A stretch of 64,000 bases of DNA from Siphonodentalium dalli (lineage: Eukaryota; Mollusca; Scaphopoda; Gadilida; Siphonodentaliidae): assembly GCA_032622095.1 (NCBI GenBank), contig CP136063.1, forward strand, positions 280,793,426 through 280,857,425. The letters run 5' to 3'. Positions within the stretch are counted from its first letter, which is position 1, and the number at the start of each line of letters is the position of its first letter. Position numbers and translations under genes: made by a program. The notes below the pieces were generated by a model. It was not told the DNA's origin. It made no database searches and saw only the letters and a list, made by a program, of their open reading frames with translations. Of this stretch, positions 1 through 8,738 are shown piece by piece.

Positions 1-453
1 ACCAGCATAATTTTCAATTGACCAAGAACAAACCTGCAACAACGATTATTTGATACGACAATCTGATGCGAATAACGCATACTACCAAAGTGTTGGTATA
101 GTATGCGTCATTCGGATACGATTTTCGTATTCGAATAATCAAACAATTCCCATTTATGATGTAATATTTGGCATGCCTCTTCCTCCTCGCCAGGCGCAAT
201 CTAAGGTACCGTAGTTTTATGTTTACAAATAATATATCCAAATTCACAAAAACACCGGCATTATTAAGCTAGCGACACATATGCTTTCCTGAATGTCGTA
301 TTGTTTTCGTGCGTAAATTCCGATACGTTTTAATCATATTACGTACACACGTAATTACGTAATTACCTCGTGAACGGTCCTTCGGCACAATCGGCAAACC
401 TCGTCAGATTCCGTACCGTTTCAGACTCGGCTTTAATACTTCTCCATTATTGG
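1..453. other. Unassigned AT-rich sequence
   Basis: No coding region recognised. The open frames are short and have no domain-like composition. An imperfect inverted repeat lies at about 60-120 (GCATACTACCA against TGGTATAGTATGC), probably a decayed hairpin repeat. Confidence 0.5.
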
Positions 454-642
454 TTCGAACCGAGCCATCGAACCGAGCCATCGAACCGAGCCATACATAA
501 TTATTAGATTGAACCGAGCCATACATAATTATTAGATTGAACCGAGCCATACATAATTATTAGATTGAACCGAGCCATACATAATTATTAGATTGAGCCA
601 TACATAATTATTAGATTGAACCGAGCCATACATAATTATTAG
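454..642. repeat. 28-bp tandem repeat, block 1
   Basis: About six or seven copies of a 28-bp unit containing AACCGAGCCATACATAATTA run head to tail. The first copies are shortened to a 14-bp AACCGAGCCATCG form. There are no unique spacers between units, so this is a minisatellite. Block 2 (811-955) has the same unit after 168 bp of unrelated sequence. Confidence 0.9.
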
Positions 643-810
643 GTCCTTGATTGTTTTGAACGTTGACAGAAAAACAATGTGGTCGTAATAGAGTCAGCCA
701 TGCAGAATTAGTCCAGTGCATTTATGAGAAAATAGGGCTGAACCTCAAAATAATTGCAACACAAAAGATTTTGTTTTATTTTGGTTGGGAGCATCAAAGA
801 GTATGCTCAT

Positions 811-955
811 TTGAACCGAGCCATACATAATTATTAGATTGAACCGAGCCATACATAATTATTAGATTGAACCGAGCCATACATAATTATTAGATTGAAC
901 CGAGCCATACATAATTATTAGATTGAACCGAGCCATACATAATTATTAGATTGAA
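811..955. repeat. 28-bp tandem repeat, block 2
   Basis: Five nearly identical copies of the 28-bp unit of block 1, in the same orientation. The intervening 643-810 segment is unrelated, so an originally continuous array was either interrupted or duplicated. Confidence 0.9.
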
Positions 956-984
956 TAAGTCGTCAAAACACAATACAAGTAATC

Positions 985-1092
985 GGACCATTGTATGCGG
1001 AACGTCGGCTACAGGAGTGGTGACACATTTCTTTAATTAGGACTATTTTATGCGGAACGTCGGCTACAGAGTGGCGACACATTTCTTCGAGA
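985..1092 (+). repeat. Two-copy direct repeat of about 57 bp
   Basis: The stretch TGCGGAACGTCGGCTACAG followed by AGTGG and GACACATTTCTT occurs twice in a row with small differences. No gene recognised. Confidence 0.7.
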
Positions 1093-1208
1093 TTTTGATT
1101 TAATCATCGGATTATCCGCGAAAATGAGTTAGATTTGTTCGAGAGAGCGAGGCCTAAGATGTCATATGTCGAGGACTCCAGAATGTTGGTCGTCTTCAGA
1201 CCTCTTAA

Positions 1209-1427
1209 CCCTTTACCCAACAGAACGGCCCTGTGCCAATGCATTCTCTTATATATGCGAGGCGACCTATGGTCGACTCGCATATATAAGAGAATGCATT
1301 GGCACAGGGCATAACTGTAACTATCACAATGTGGTCAAGGAGTCGGTTCCAATGATATCCATATGTGTATGGTTCTATTGAGACAGACCGAAGATATTTT
1401 AGGCTGTTGAAGCTTTATTTATTCCAG
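1209..1427 (+). mobile_element. Truncated piggyBac-like TTAA MITE (family P)
   Basis: Starts after TTAA (1205-1208) with CCCTTTACCCAACA, the left end shared with the copies at 7469, 9611 and 22324. It holds only one of the two internal palindromes of the family (GCCAATGCATTCTC arms), then the common segment containing GATATCCATA and TTTTAGGCTGTTGAAGC. It breaks off near 1427 before the right terminal repeat. Non-coding and non-autonomous. The piggyBac assignment rests only on the TTAA target and the CCC start. Confidence 0.75.
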
Positions 1428-2040
1428 AACGTTCTTTGTAGCTTTCACCGGCCTCTATCGAGGCCTCGCACATTCTGTGACCGCATTCTGTCATCTCACT
1501 CGGTAATTATTCCTCACTGAATTCGAGAATATATATATGCATCATTTTTGTTTATTTGATCTTACGTGCATTATGTTACACTGGTGTAAATATATATAAA
1601 ATAGACACTGGGCCCTGGTTGGTTAATAACCTTGTGTGCTTTTTGCACACAAAAATCATCACACCTCTTCCCTATTATTTCCCATGGGTAACATAGCCAT
1701 TGGCACAGGAATTAACCCTTAGTAGTGAAGTTTGAATTTTTTGGTGTGGTCTAAAATATTACAGTATTTTTTTTATGCGGTTCTGACACTAGTTACGAAA
1801 ATATAAGATTTAAAGGTGAATTCCCTGCTAGACGGACATGTTTTTTTTGGCGTAAAAAGTTTCCCCAAATGTCTATTTTTCAGATTTAAAGAAAATGAAA
1901 GACCCAAAATTTATATTGCCAACAGTATACGCTAAACCTTAGCACTGAGGGCTATGGAAAACATTTACACCAGTGTAACCTGTACAGGGGGATTGCTCCT
2001 CCGATCTCATCTCGCGATAACCATTATGTTCTGCTTTCAG
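1428..2040 (+). other. Presumed intron ending in a splice acceptor
   Basis: No coding region recognised. The segment ends in TTCTGCTTTCAG (2029-2040), a good pyrimidine-rich 3' splice site directly before the GPCR exon. Upstream exons were not found in this window. Confidence 0.55.
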
Positions 2041-2258
2041 TGACTGTCGTGGTGGCATTCTTCGTATGCTGGGCGCCATTTCACCTTCAACGCGTGACCA
2101 AAATATTCTCACTGGGCGACGTCACGTTCCACGAGATATTGTATAAAATATCGGGCGTCTTATATTACGTTAGCACAGTTATCAACCCAGTGTTATACAG
2201 CATCATCTCGCCTAAGTTCAGAAAAGCTTTCAGAGGAATCCTCACTGGGCGCTGCTGA
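2041..2258 (+). CDS. Last coding exon of a rhodopsin-class neuropeptide GPCR (neuromedin-U/pyrokinin-receptor-like)
   Basis: The exon encodes TM6, extracellular loop 3, TM7 and a very short cytoplasmic tail of a class-A G-protein-coupled receptor. Seen directly: TM6 VVVAFFVCWAPFH (C at 2067, W at 2070), then a loop, then TM7 YYVSTVINPVLYSII with the conserved N (2184), P (2187) and Y (2196), then SPKFRKAF as the helix-8 start, and TGA at 2256-2258. CWAPFH followed by QR, and YYVS-INPVLY, resemble neuromedin-U/pyrokinin/capa receptors; related ghrelin-type receptors cannot be excluded. The exon begins after a CAG acceptor in phase 1, so earlier exons (TM1-TM5) must lie upstream, outside this window or beyond the repeats. 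The tail of about 10 residues after helix 8 is short for the family, so an alternative last exon is possible. No frame damage is visible in the exon. Confidence 0.8.
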
Positions 2259-2461
2259 ACGTGTTACGACTGATATGCAGTGCGGTTGTTCGTGGATCAC
2301 GCTGATCAGAAACAGATATAACTTCGATTCTGATGCCGTTATCCAAAGGACACATACGACAAAGACATTCTGGAGGAGAGATGGGCGAGATTTATGTAGA
2401 TACAATTTTGAACTTACTCCCAGGATTCAGCATGATATTGATGGATCGATCATATTTGAGC
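2259..2461 (+). other. 3' flank or UTR of the GPCR exon
   Basis: Immediately downstream of the stop. No AATAAA and no repeat signature was recognised before the MITE at 2466. Probably the start of the 3' UTR. Confidence 0.35.
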
Positions 2462-2465
2462 TTAA

Positions 2466-2857
2466 CCCTTTACCCAACAAACCGGCCAAAACCGGCCAAG
2501 TAAAGCTTCAACAGCCTAAAATATCTTCGGTCTGTCTCAATAGAACCATACAAATATGGATATCATTGGAACCGTCTCCTTGACCACATTGTGGTAGTTA
2601 CAGTTATGCCCTGTGCCAATGCATTCTCTTATATATTCCAGTCGACCATAGGTCGCCTCGCATATATAAGAGAATGCATTGGCCTAAAAAAAATCTTTTT
2701 TTAACACTTTTTACCATTTTTTCTTACATTCTTTAACAATATTATAATTTTTAATGTGTTAAGCCAATGCATTCTCTTATATATGCGAGGCGACATATGG
2801 TCGACTCGCATATATAAGAGAATGCATTGGCACAGGGCCCTTCTGTTGGGTAAAGGG
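2466..2857 (-). mobile_element. Complete piggyBac-like TTAA MITE (family P), reverse orientation
   Basis: Flanked by TTAA at 2462-2465 and 2858-2861. The ends are CCCTTTACCCAACA and its complement TGTTGGGTAAAGGG. Relative to other copies it lies reversed: first the AAGCTTCAACAGCC and GGATATCATTGG segment, then two palindromes of about 68 bp with GCCAATGCATTCTC arms separated by an AT-rich linker. Length and order match the copies at 7469, 9611 and 22324. It has no coding capacity and sits about 200 bp downstream of the GPCR stop. Confidence 0.85.
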
Positions 2858-2888
2858 TTAACAAGAGGTAGGTCGAGTGACCAATTTT

Positions 2889-3298
2889 GACCCGCCATAT
2901 CAAATCCAGTCGTAAGTGGAGATTGTTTTACCCTGTGCCAATGCATTCTCATATATAAGAGAAATGCATTGGCCTAACAATTTTTTTTTAAATAAATGTT
3001 TCTGACAATTTTTAGACATAAAATAAAAAACATCCATTACCCTGCAGGGAGCCCCACACATATATAGAAGCATATAGAAGAGTGTCGTCTGCTCATGTTT
3101 GTCTGGGGCTCTGTATGGGTGAAATTATAAAATTGTTAAAGAATACAAGAAACAATTATTAAAATTGTAAAAAATTGTTAGGCCAATGCATTCTCTTATA
3201 TATGCGAGGCGACCTATGGTCGACTCGCATATACAAGAGAATGCATTGGCACAGGGTAAAAAAATCCCGACTTACGACTGGATTTGATATGGCGGGTC
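2889..3298. mobile_element. hAT-like MITE with 42-bp TIRs around a palindromic cassette (family H)
   Basis: Terminal inverted repeats of about 42 bp begin GACCCGCCATATCAAATCCA and end with the complement. The flanks CCAATTTT (2881-2888) and ACAATTTT (3299-3306) match at 7 of 8 bases, consistent with an 8-bp target duplication. Everything between the TIRs is the same CCCTGTGCC...GGCACAGGG palindromic cassette found inside family P, with one palindrome internally deleted (2937-2973). The hAT assignment is inferred from the duplication length only. Confidence 0.7.
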
Positions 3299-3460
3299 AC
3301 AATTTTGAATTGATTTCCATGCAAATCTCAGAAGGAAAACTTCTATTATGAAGCGGTTGTCCGGGAAGGCAGGAAGGCAGTATTAATAGTCATAACATTA
3401 ACCTTGTGGATGGATTAGGTTTATTATCAATTTTTGCAACAAATTTATTTTTGAAAATTA
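3299..3460. other. Unassigned spacer
   Basis: Short AT-rich sequence between two repeats. Nothing recognised. Confidence 0.4.
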
Positions 3461-3462
3461 TT

Positions 3463-4140
3463 GTTATACCCCCCCCCCCCCCCCCCCCCCGCGACGAGTT
3501 GTGGGGGATATAATGGAATCACCTTGTCCGTCCCTCCGTCCGTGGTCGCAATTTTGTTAGAGGTTTTATTCTAACATTTTTGGTCAATTTGTTTTAAACT
3601 TTGCACTGACATTTAGTGTGTTTTTGTTTTGTTTAACCATATTTTATTGTAATATAATATTACAAGAGGGATCGGGGCACATGTTTTAACTTACATCCGC
3701 CCCTCTCCCATTAACATTTTAACAAATACAACGTAGATGACGAACATAACATATATACTGGATGATGTATGGTGTGCATGGTTGTGGTTGCTGTCAGTCC
3801 TATCCTGCTTCAGAAATTTCATCTGAGGTAGTCAACATTTGTAACGCACATTTAGTCAGTACCATGGGAACCTGTGCACCTGCGATTATGAGGTCTGTTT
3901 GACTTCTTTTTTTCTTCTTTTTTAGTTATCTCCCTTTTTTAACTTACAAAGTGTTCAATACAGGGGTATACCTTTGTCCGAGCTTTTATTCCTACATTCT
4001 TTGGTATTTTTTTTTAAACTTGACACAGATATCTAGTACCATGGGAACCTGTGCACCTGCGTTAATGAGGTCTGTCCGTCTTTTTTTGTGGAGTTATCCC
4101 GCTTTTGCGACTTAGTCCCACCTGGGATAGGCACATATCT
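3463..4140 (+). repeat. Dispersed repeat with CCCCC...GTTGTGGGGG hairpin start
   Basis: Begins with a poly-C run and CGACGAGTTGTGGGGGATATAATGGAATC, then a GTCCGTCC-rich stretch. A second copy at 17731-18050 has the same order (CCCCCGCAACGAAGTTGTGGGG, then GTCCGTCCGTCGTCCGTGG). This copy carries an internal duplication: ACCATGGGAACCTGTGCACC occurs at about 3863 and 4038. Non-coding; class unknown. Confidence 0.65.
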
Positions 4141-4242
4141 AGTTTGGATTTAAAACACTTGATCTTCATTTGAAAACTAAATATAACATTCAAGTTTTAA
4201 TTCTAATTGATCAAATTCCACCAGTTATATCTATCAATTTCA

Positions 4243-4808
4243 ATATCACATATCACATATCACATATCACAAATCACATATCACATATCACAAATCACAT
4301 ATCACATATCACATATCACATATCACATATCACATATCACATATCACAAATCACAAATCACATATCACATATCACATATCAAATATCACATATCACAAAT
4401 CACATATCACATATCACATATCACATATCACATATCACATATCACATATCACAAATCACATATCACAAATCACATATCACATATCACATATCACATATCA
4501 CATATCACATATCACAAATCACATATCACAAATCACATATCACATATCACATATCACAAATCACATATCATATATCACATATCACATATCACATATCACA
4601 AATCACATATCACATATCACATATCACATATCACAAATCACATATCACATATCACAAATCACATATCACATATCACAAATCACAAATCACATATCACATA
4701 TCACAAATCACAAATCACATATCACATATCACATATCACATATCACATATCACATATCACAAATCACATATCACATATCACAAATCACATATCACATATC
4801 ACATATCA
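4243..4808 (+). repeat. 7-bp satellite array, (ATCACAT/ATCACAA)n
   Basis: About 80 tandem copies of a 7-bp unit with two interspersed variants. Because 7 is not a multiple of 3 and the unit has no stop in any phase, plus-strand frames stay open throughout and give artefactual ISHITYH-type polypeptides. This is simple-sequence DNA, not a gene. Confidence 0.95.
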
Positions 4809-4811
4809 CAA

Positions 4812-5907
4812 CAATTGGAAACTGTTTTAACTCTGTAACATTTGCTCCGGAGATTTGCATGGACATTCCAATTCATAATTGACCACTTGACCGCCCCCCA
4901 TAACATCCCATGTGTGCACATAGTATTTCCACCAATTCAATTCTTTATTATCATGACCTTATAAATACAGGTATGGAGAAAATTATTTACAATATGTACA
5001 TTATTAACAATAGCATGTGGACTCCCGGTGAAAAATATTTCATTACTGTATATTTATTATAGTATCAAATACAATAAGTATAAACAAATAGGAATCCGTA
5101 GATGTGTATCAATAATTTAACATAATTATGTAAATATATCTTCTTGTATACAGTCATGCTCATATATATATATTCACATCCATCATCTAACAATTCTCGG
5201 AAATTGGCCTCCTTGGATATGTTTACCAAATATTAAAATTGGTAGAAAAGTATCAAAAACGTCACAAAATTAACATAAAACAACTAGCAATCTTATCATT
5301 TGTAGTAAATAACACTATACTGGTAACAGATTTTACCAACTGATATCGGACTTAGTGCTCACATACATACATAACAGTCAGATAATTTCCATAAAAGAAA
5401 GTATATTTTTGATTCAGGAGAACTCTCTAAGAAATGATTTGTTGAGAAATCCCACATTTTATAGTACCAAACTGTATTTAATTTCAATTTTCCAAAGTAA
5501 GTGCACGAGCATGATTTCATTTATTTGTGGCATAACAGATCACGAAACGCTCTTTAAATTTGGAAACCCCCTAAAATTTCAGCGTGGCTCCATATCTAAT
5601 ATCAATTAGTAAGCGATTATGTAGATATGTGCAACGTTTCATGCTTTAGTCATACAATGAAGAATTGCCTTGAAAATTGGACTTAATCTACTCCACTAAC
5701 AGGGTTGACAATCATTAGTAGCCAAAAAAAGGTAAAAGTCGCATTACAGATGAGTTTGCTTTTTCTATAAGGAACCAGTTGTTTTTTTGTTTTTTTTTGT
5801 GGAGAATTTTGGAAGTTTCGATTGACATACTTCTCGCAATTATATCTATGTCAGCTCTTTGGGGAAAACATTGACAGACAAATTGATTGGTTTGAGTTTA
5901 GACCGAT
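4812..5907. other. Unassigned non-coding sequence
   Basis: AT-rich. No convincing ORF, RNA gene or repeat family recognised. An ATATATA stretch lies near 5165. Confidence 0.4.
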
Positions 5908-6070
5908 ATATACATATATAGAATATGTAGCTAGTGTCGTCGATTAAACTGTTTATATTCGCTCGGGGGATTTGAGCATCTATTGGGCGAGGCTCTGCCG
6001 AGTCCAATATATGTCAAATCCCCCCGAGCGGACATAAACAGTTTAAGCGACAACATTAGCTATATATGTT
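5908..6070. repeat. Foldback hairpin of about 160 bp
   Basis: Two arms of about 70 bp (AAACTGTTTAT-TTCGCTCGGGGGATTTGA and its near-complement TCAAATCCCCCCGAGCGGACATAAACAGTTT) surround a short loop CGAGGCTCTGCCGAG. Outer flanks TATATACATATATAG and TAGCTATATATG continue the symmetry. Probably a palindromic MITE; no target duplication could be fixed. Confidence 0.7.
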
Positions 6071-6674
6071 ATTTATCCATCGCACACAACTTGCTTTTTG
6101 TGACGTAAATCTGTCATTTTCCTCAGTTTAACATTCATTACTTCGATGACTTCCTTACATATATCAGGTCAAGCGCACACATTTGCATTCATGACGTGGC
6201 AAACCGGAGTGCAGCTTAGAGCGAACCAGTTCGTTGGGGTTTTTTAATAGTTATTCTAAGCTGGCCTTGTAGTGGTTTATAGTTGAGAGCGAAAACACAT
6301 ATCCATTTACGAATTTTGTATCAATTGCGGTGAATTATGGACGATAAAAACGTCCCAAAACCACAATGACGTCATTTAGGTCGGTTGACGCCCCTAGTTA
6401 CCTGCGCAGTTTGCATATACAATTACGTCATGAAAGTAGTATTAACCTAATAAAGCTACGTTGAGCTAATAAAGCTGCATTGACGTAATAAACGTAACGT
6501 TGATTTGGCAGACTTTATGTAGGCAATAGAGGTAGTGAGTGGTGGATAAATATATTGTTTAACTAGGGGCCACAGTAAGTTTGTATTATAGTTGTTACTG
6601 ATGGACGGTGTGCTGAGAATCATCGTCATATTAGTGGGATGGAGATTTGTATTATTATGCTTTCCCCAATTAAA
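6071..6674. other. Unassigned sequence with CRE-like sites and short AATAAAG repeats
   Basis: A perfect TGACGTCA (cAMP-response-element palindrome) lies near 6367, with further TTACGTCA-type sites near 6425. Three degenerate copies of a 21-bp CTAATAAAGCTACGTTGAG unit follow at about 6445-6505. No gene is attached to these motifs, so regulatory meaning is unproven. Confidence 0.35.
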
Positions 6675-6736
6675 GATTTCTATAATAAATGTCTCCACAT
6701 GTCAAAAAAATGTGGCTGATATCTTCCTTTTCAGTG
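6675..6736 (-). pseudogene. LINE zinc-knuckle scrap
   Basis: The minus strand reads EKEDISHIFLTCGDIYYRN, the H...C half of the CCHC knuckle found at the C terminus of many APE LINE ORF2 proteins. The same piece recurs at 7311-7390. No flanking LINE sequence remains. Confidence 0.5.
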
Positions 6737-7310
6737 TCGAAAAGCGATGGTCTGTTGTTTAAACACTCCATCACCAGGTACATAACTGACGACGATTCCA
6801 GTGAAATTTAGCATTTTACTTCAGACTTACACCTACACTTACATTCCACAACTGCTTACTCATGTACATAACTATAAATTTCAAAATTAACCCTTTCGAA
6901 AACTCGCGGCCTATGATTACGTTCCTAATTTCTAAATTTGTAACACCTAACTATGTACCACGCTCCCATGTTTTACTGAAACTACCGGTATGGGACAATC
7001 ATGAAACTAAAGAATATTTTAATACTCTACGTATAACTAGTTCATTTATGATAGTGCGTGATTCTACGATACTGGTACGCATACTCTGTCATATGTATAC
7101 CTATACTTTCCAAATTTCAAAACACCAGGCATACCTCTATTATGCTCCTGTTTTTAATTTTACTGACTATGGAATTGTCCAAGTGGCGGTTCGGAATGTG
7201 TACCTAGATAATGATCACCTTTGTCCATGTTACCGAAGACAGGTTTACCCTTGTATTTTGTGGTGTTCCCAGCCCCCCCCCCCCCCCGGATCTCTATATT
7301 TTTCAACAGA
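6737..7310. other. Unassigned sequence between two LINE scraps
   Basis: A 163-codon plus-strand frame crosses this interval but ends in the C-tract at 7267-7286. It has no recognisable domain and overlaps a minus-strand LINE scrap. Judged non-coding. Confidence 0.35.
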
Positions 7311-7390
7311 TTTCTATAATAAATGTCTGCACATGTCAAAAAAATGTGGCTGATATCTTCCTTTTCACTTTTACACCTATCATTTATCAT
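7311..7390 (-). pseudogene. LINE zinc-knuckle scrap, second copy
   Basis: The minus strand reads RCKSEKEDISHIFLTCADIY, matching the copy at 6675-6736 apart from single changes and extending further 5'. The C-S-x-E-D-x-x-H-x4-C pattern is typical of the ORF2 C-terminal knuckle, with the second Cys replaced by Ser. Confidence 0.5.
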
Positions 7391-7468
7391 CTGGTCTTAT
7401 ATTGTTTGTCCACGCGTCGTGAGAAGCTGTTTTGTGCGCAATTTTATCTGATGTTGGATATTATTTAA

Positions 7469-7850
7469 CTCTTTAACCAACAGAAGGGCCCTGTGCCAAT
7501 GCATTCTCTTATATATGCGAGTCGACCATAGGTCGCCTCGCATATATAAGAGAATGCATTGGCTTAACACATTAAAAATTATAAAATTGTTAAAGAATGT
7601 AAGAAAAAATTGTCAAAAGTGTTAAAAAAAGATTTTTTTTAGGCCAATGCATTCTCTTATATATGCGAGGCGACCTATGGTCGACTCGCATATATAAGAG
7701 AATGCATTGGCACAGGGCATAACTGTAACTATCACAATGTGGTCAAGGAGCCGGTTCCAATGATATCCATATTTGTATGGTTCTATTGAGACAGGCCGAA
7801 GATATTTTAGGCTGTTGAACCTTTATTTGGCCGGTTTGTTGGGTAAAGGG
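7469..7850 (+). mobile_element. Complete piggyBac-like TTAA MITE (family P)
   Basis: TTAA lies at 7465-7468 and 7851-7854. The left end CTCTTTAACCAACA is a mutated CCCTTTACCCAACA; the right end TGTTGGGTAAAGGG is intact. Two consecutive palindromes of about 68 bp (GCCAATGCATTCTC arms, centre GTCGACCATAGGTCG) are separated by a linker with ATTATAAAATTGTTAAAGAA. The family-specific TGGTCAAGGAGCCGGTTCC segment follows. Non-autonomous. Confidence 0.88.
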
Positions 7851-7854
7851 TTAA

Positions 7855-8557
7855 AGTGATGAAGTCTGTGCCTATATTCAACGTCTTATGCATAGCATTT
7901 TGTGAAAAAAGAACACTTATTGTAGAGCATATAAATTATAAACATAATATCTTTTTCGCGCCAAGAGGTGAAGACTATTTCCTTCCCTTGTTATTTTATA
8001 CTTGGAGTATTCCACAGCGTACATATGACATATGGATATATGACAATCGTTCATATAGTTATATAATGATAACAAAACGTCATGCCAAAATGGGTTAGTT
8101 AATTTCTTTTCCTGTATCTCCAAATAGCCATAATCATATTTATTACAAGATCCTACCCTTATTCCACTCAATAAACCCATTCTATAAATTGTGACATTAA
8201 ACATTCGTTTCATAACAGGAAATAGTGCTAGGTGACCTTTGACTTCCAGCTTGTCGTCTGTTTACATTCCGTACGATACGTCTCAAAATACTATGGCTTC
8301 CAATATTTTTCCAACAAACTGTAACGAATGGAAGAGTTTGAAAAGTTGTGTCATTAAATATACACTATTACATACGCCAAAGAGACTTTTTATTTATCTG
8401 GCACTATTTTTTTACGGGGGCAACAAAGCATAGTTACGTGCAACGTCATCGCATGCCTTATGGAAGCCGATGTTAGTTTCGCATCACATTTGTTGATTTA
8501 AGTATATTTTGTCGAGGTTTTGGATCGTGTAATAAATTGAGTCTACAGCTCGTCCCT
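7855..8557. other. Unassigned non-coding sequence
   Basis: Several short overlapping ORFs on both strands without domain character. No repeat family recognised. Confidence 0.4.
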
Positions 8558-8664
8558 AGTTTATAGCGGAATTTACAAAACTTGTCCAGTAAATTAGGAC
8601 TGGACCTCCCCAAAGCTCGGTCCAGACCTAATTTACTGGACTCGTTTTGTAAACTCTGCTGTAA
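8558..8664. repeat. Foldback hairpin of about 105 bp
   Basis: Arms of about 45 bp (TTTACAAAACTTGTCCAGTAAATTAGG and near-complement CCTAATTTACTGGACTCGTTTTGTAAA) flank a loop around CTCCCCAAAGCTCGG. Likely a small palindromic repeat. Confidence 0.7.
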
Positions 8665-8738
8665 ACTGGTAAATCATTGTAGATCCTCTATGTAAGGAAC
8701 ATGGGGTCTTCGCATAAGGGAATGGATGTGAGTGGCAT

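Noticed and set aside
454-955. CRISPR-like array of 28-bp repeats
   Set aside because: Units are directly abutting without unique spacers, there are no cas genes, and the sequence is eukaryotic. It is a minisatellite.
4170-4838. Long plus-strand ORFs of 222 and 207 codons
   Set aside because: Pure by-product of the 7-bp repeat, open in overlapping phases with the same ISHITYH-type pattern.
6360-6430. Promoter based on TGACGTCA sites
   Set aside because: No gene start follows, and similar GTGACGTCAC motifs occur within dispersed repeats (35085, 37355, 45383).
6862-7353. 163-codon ORF on the plus strand
   Set aside because: Runs through a poly-C tract and over a minus-strand LINE zinc-knuckle scrap; no motif or coding signature.
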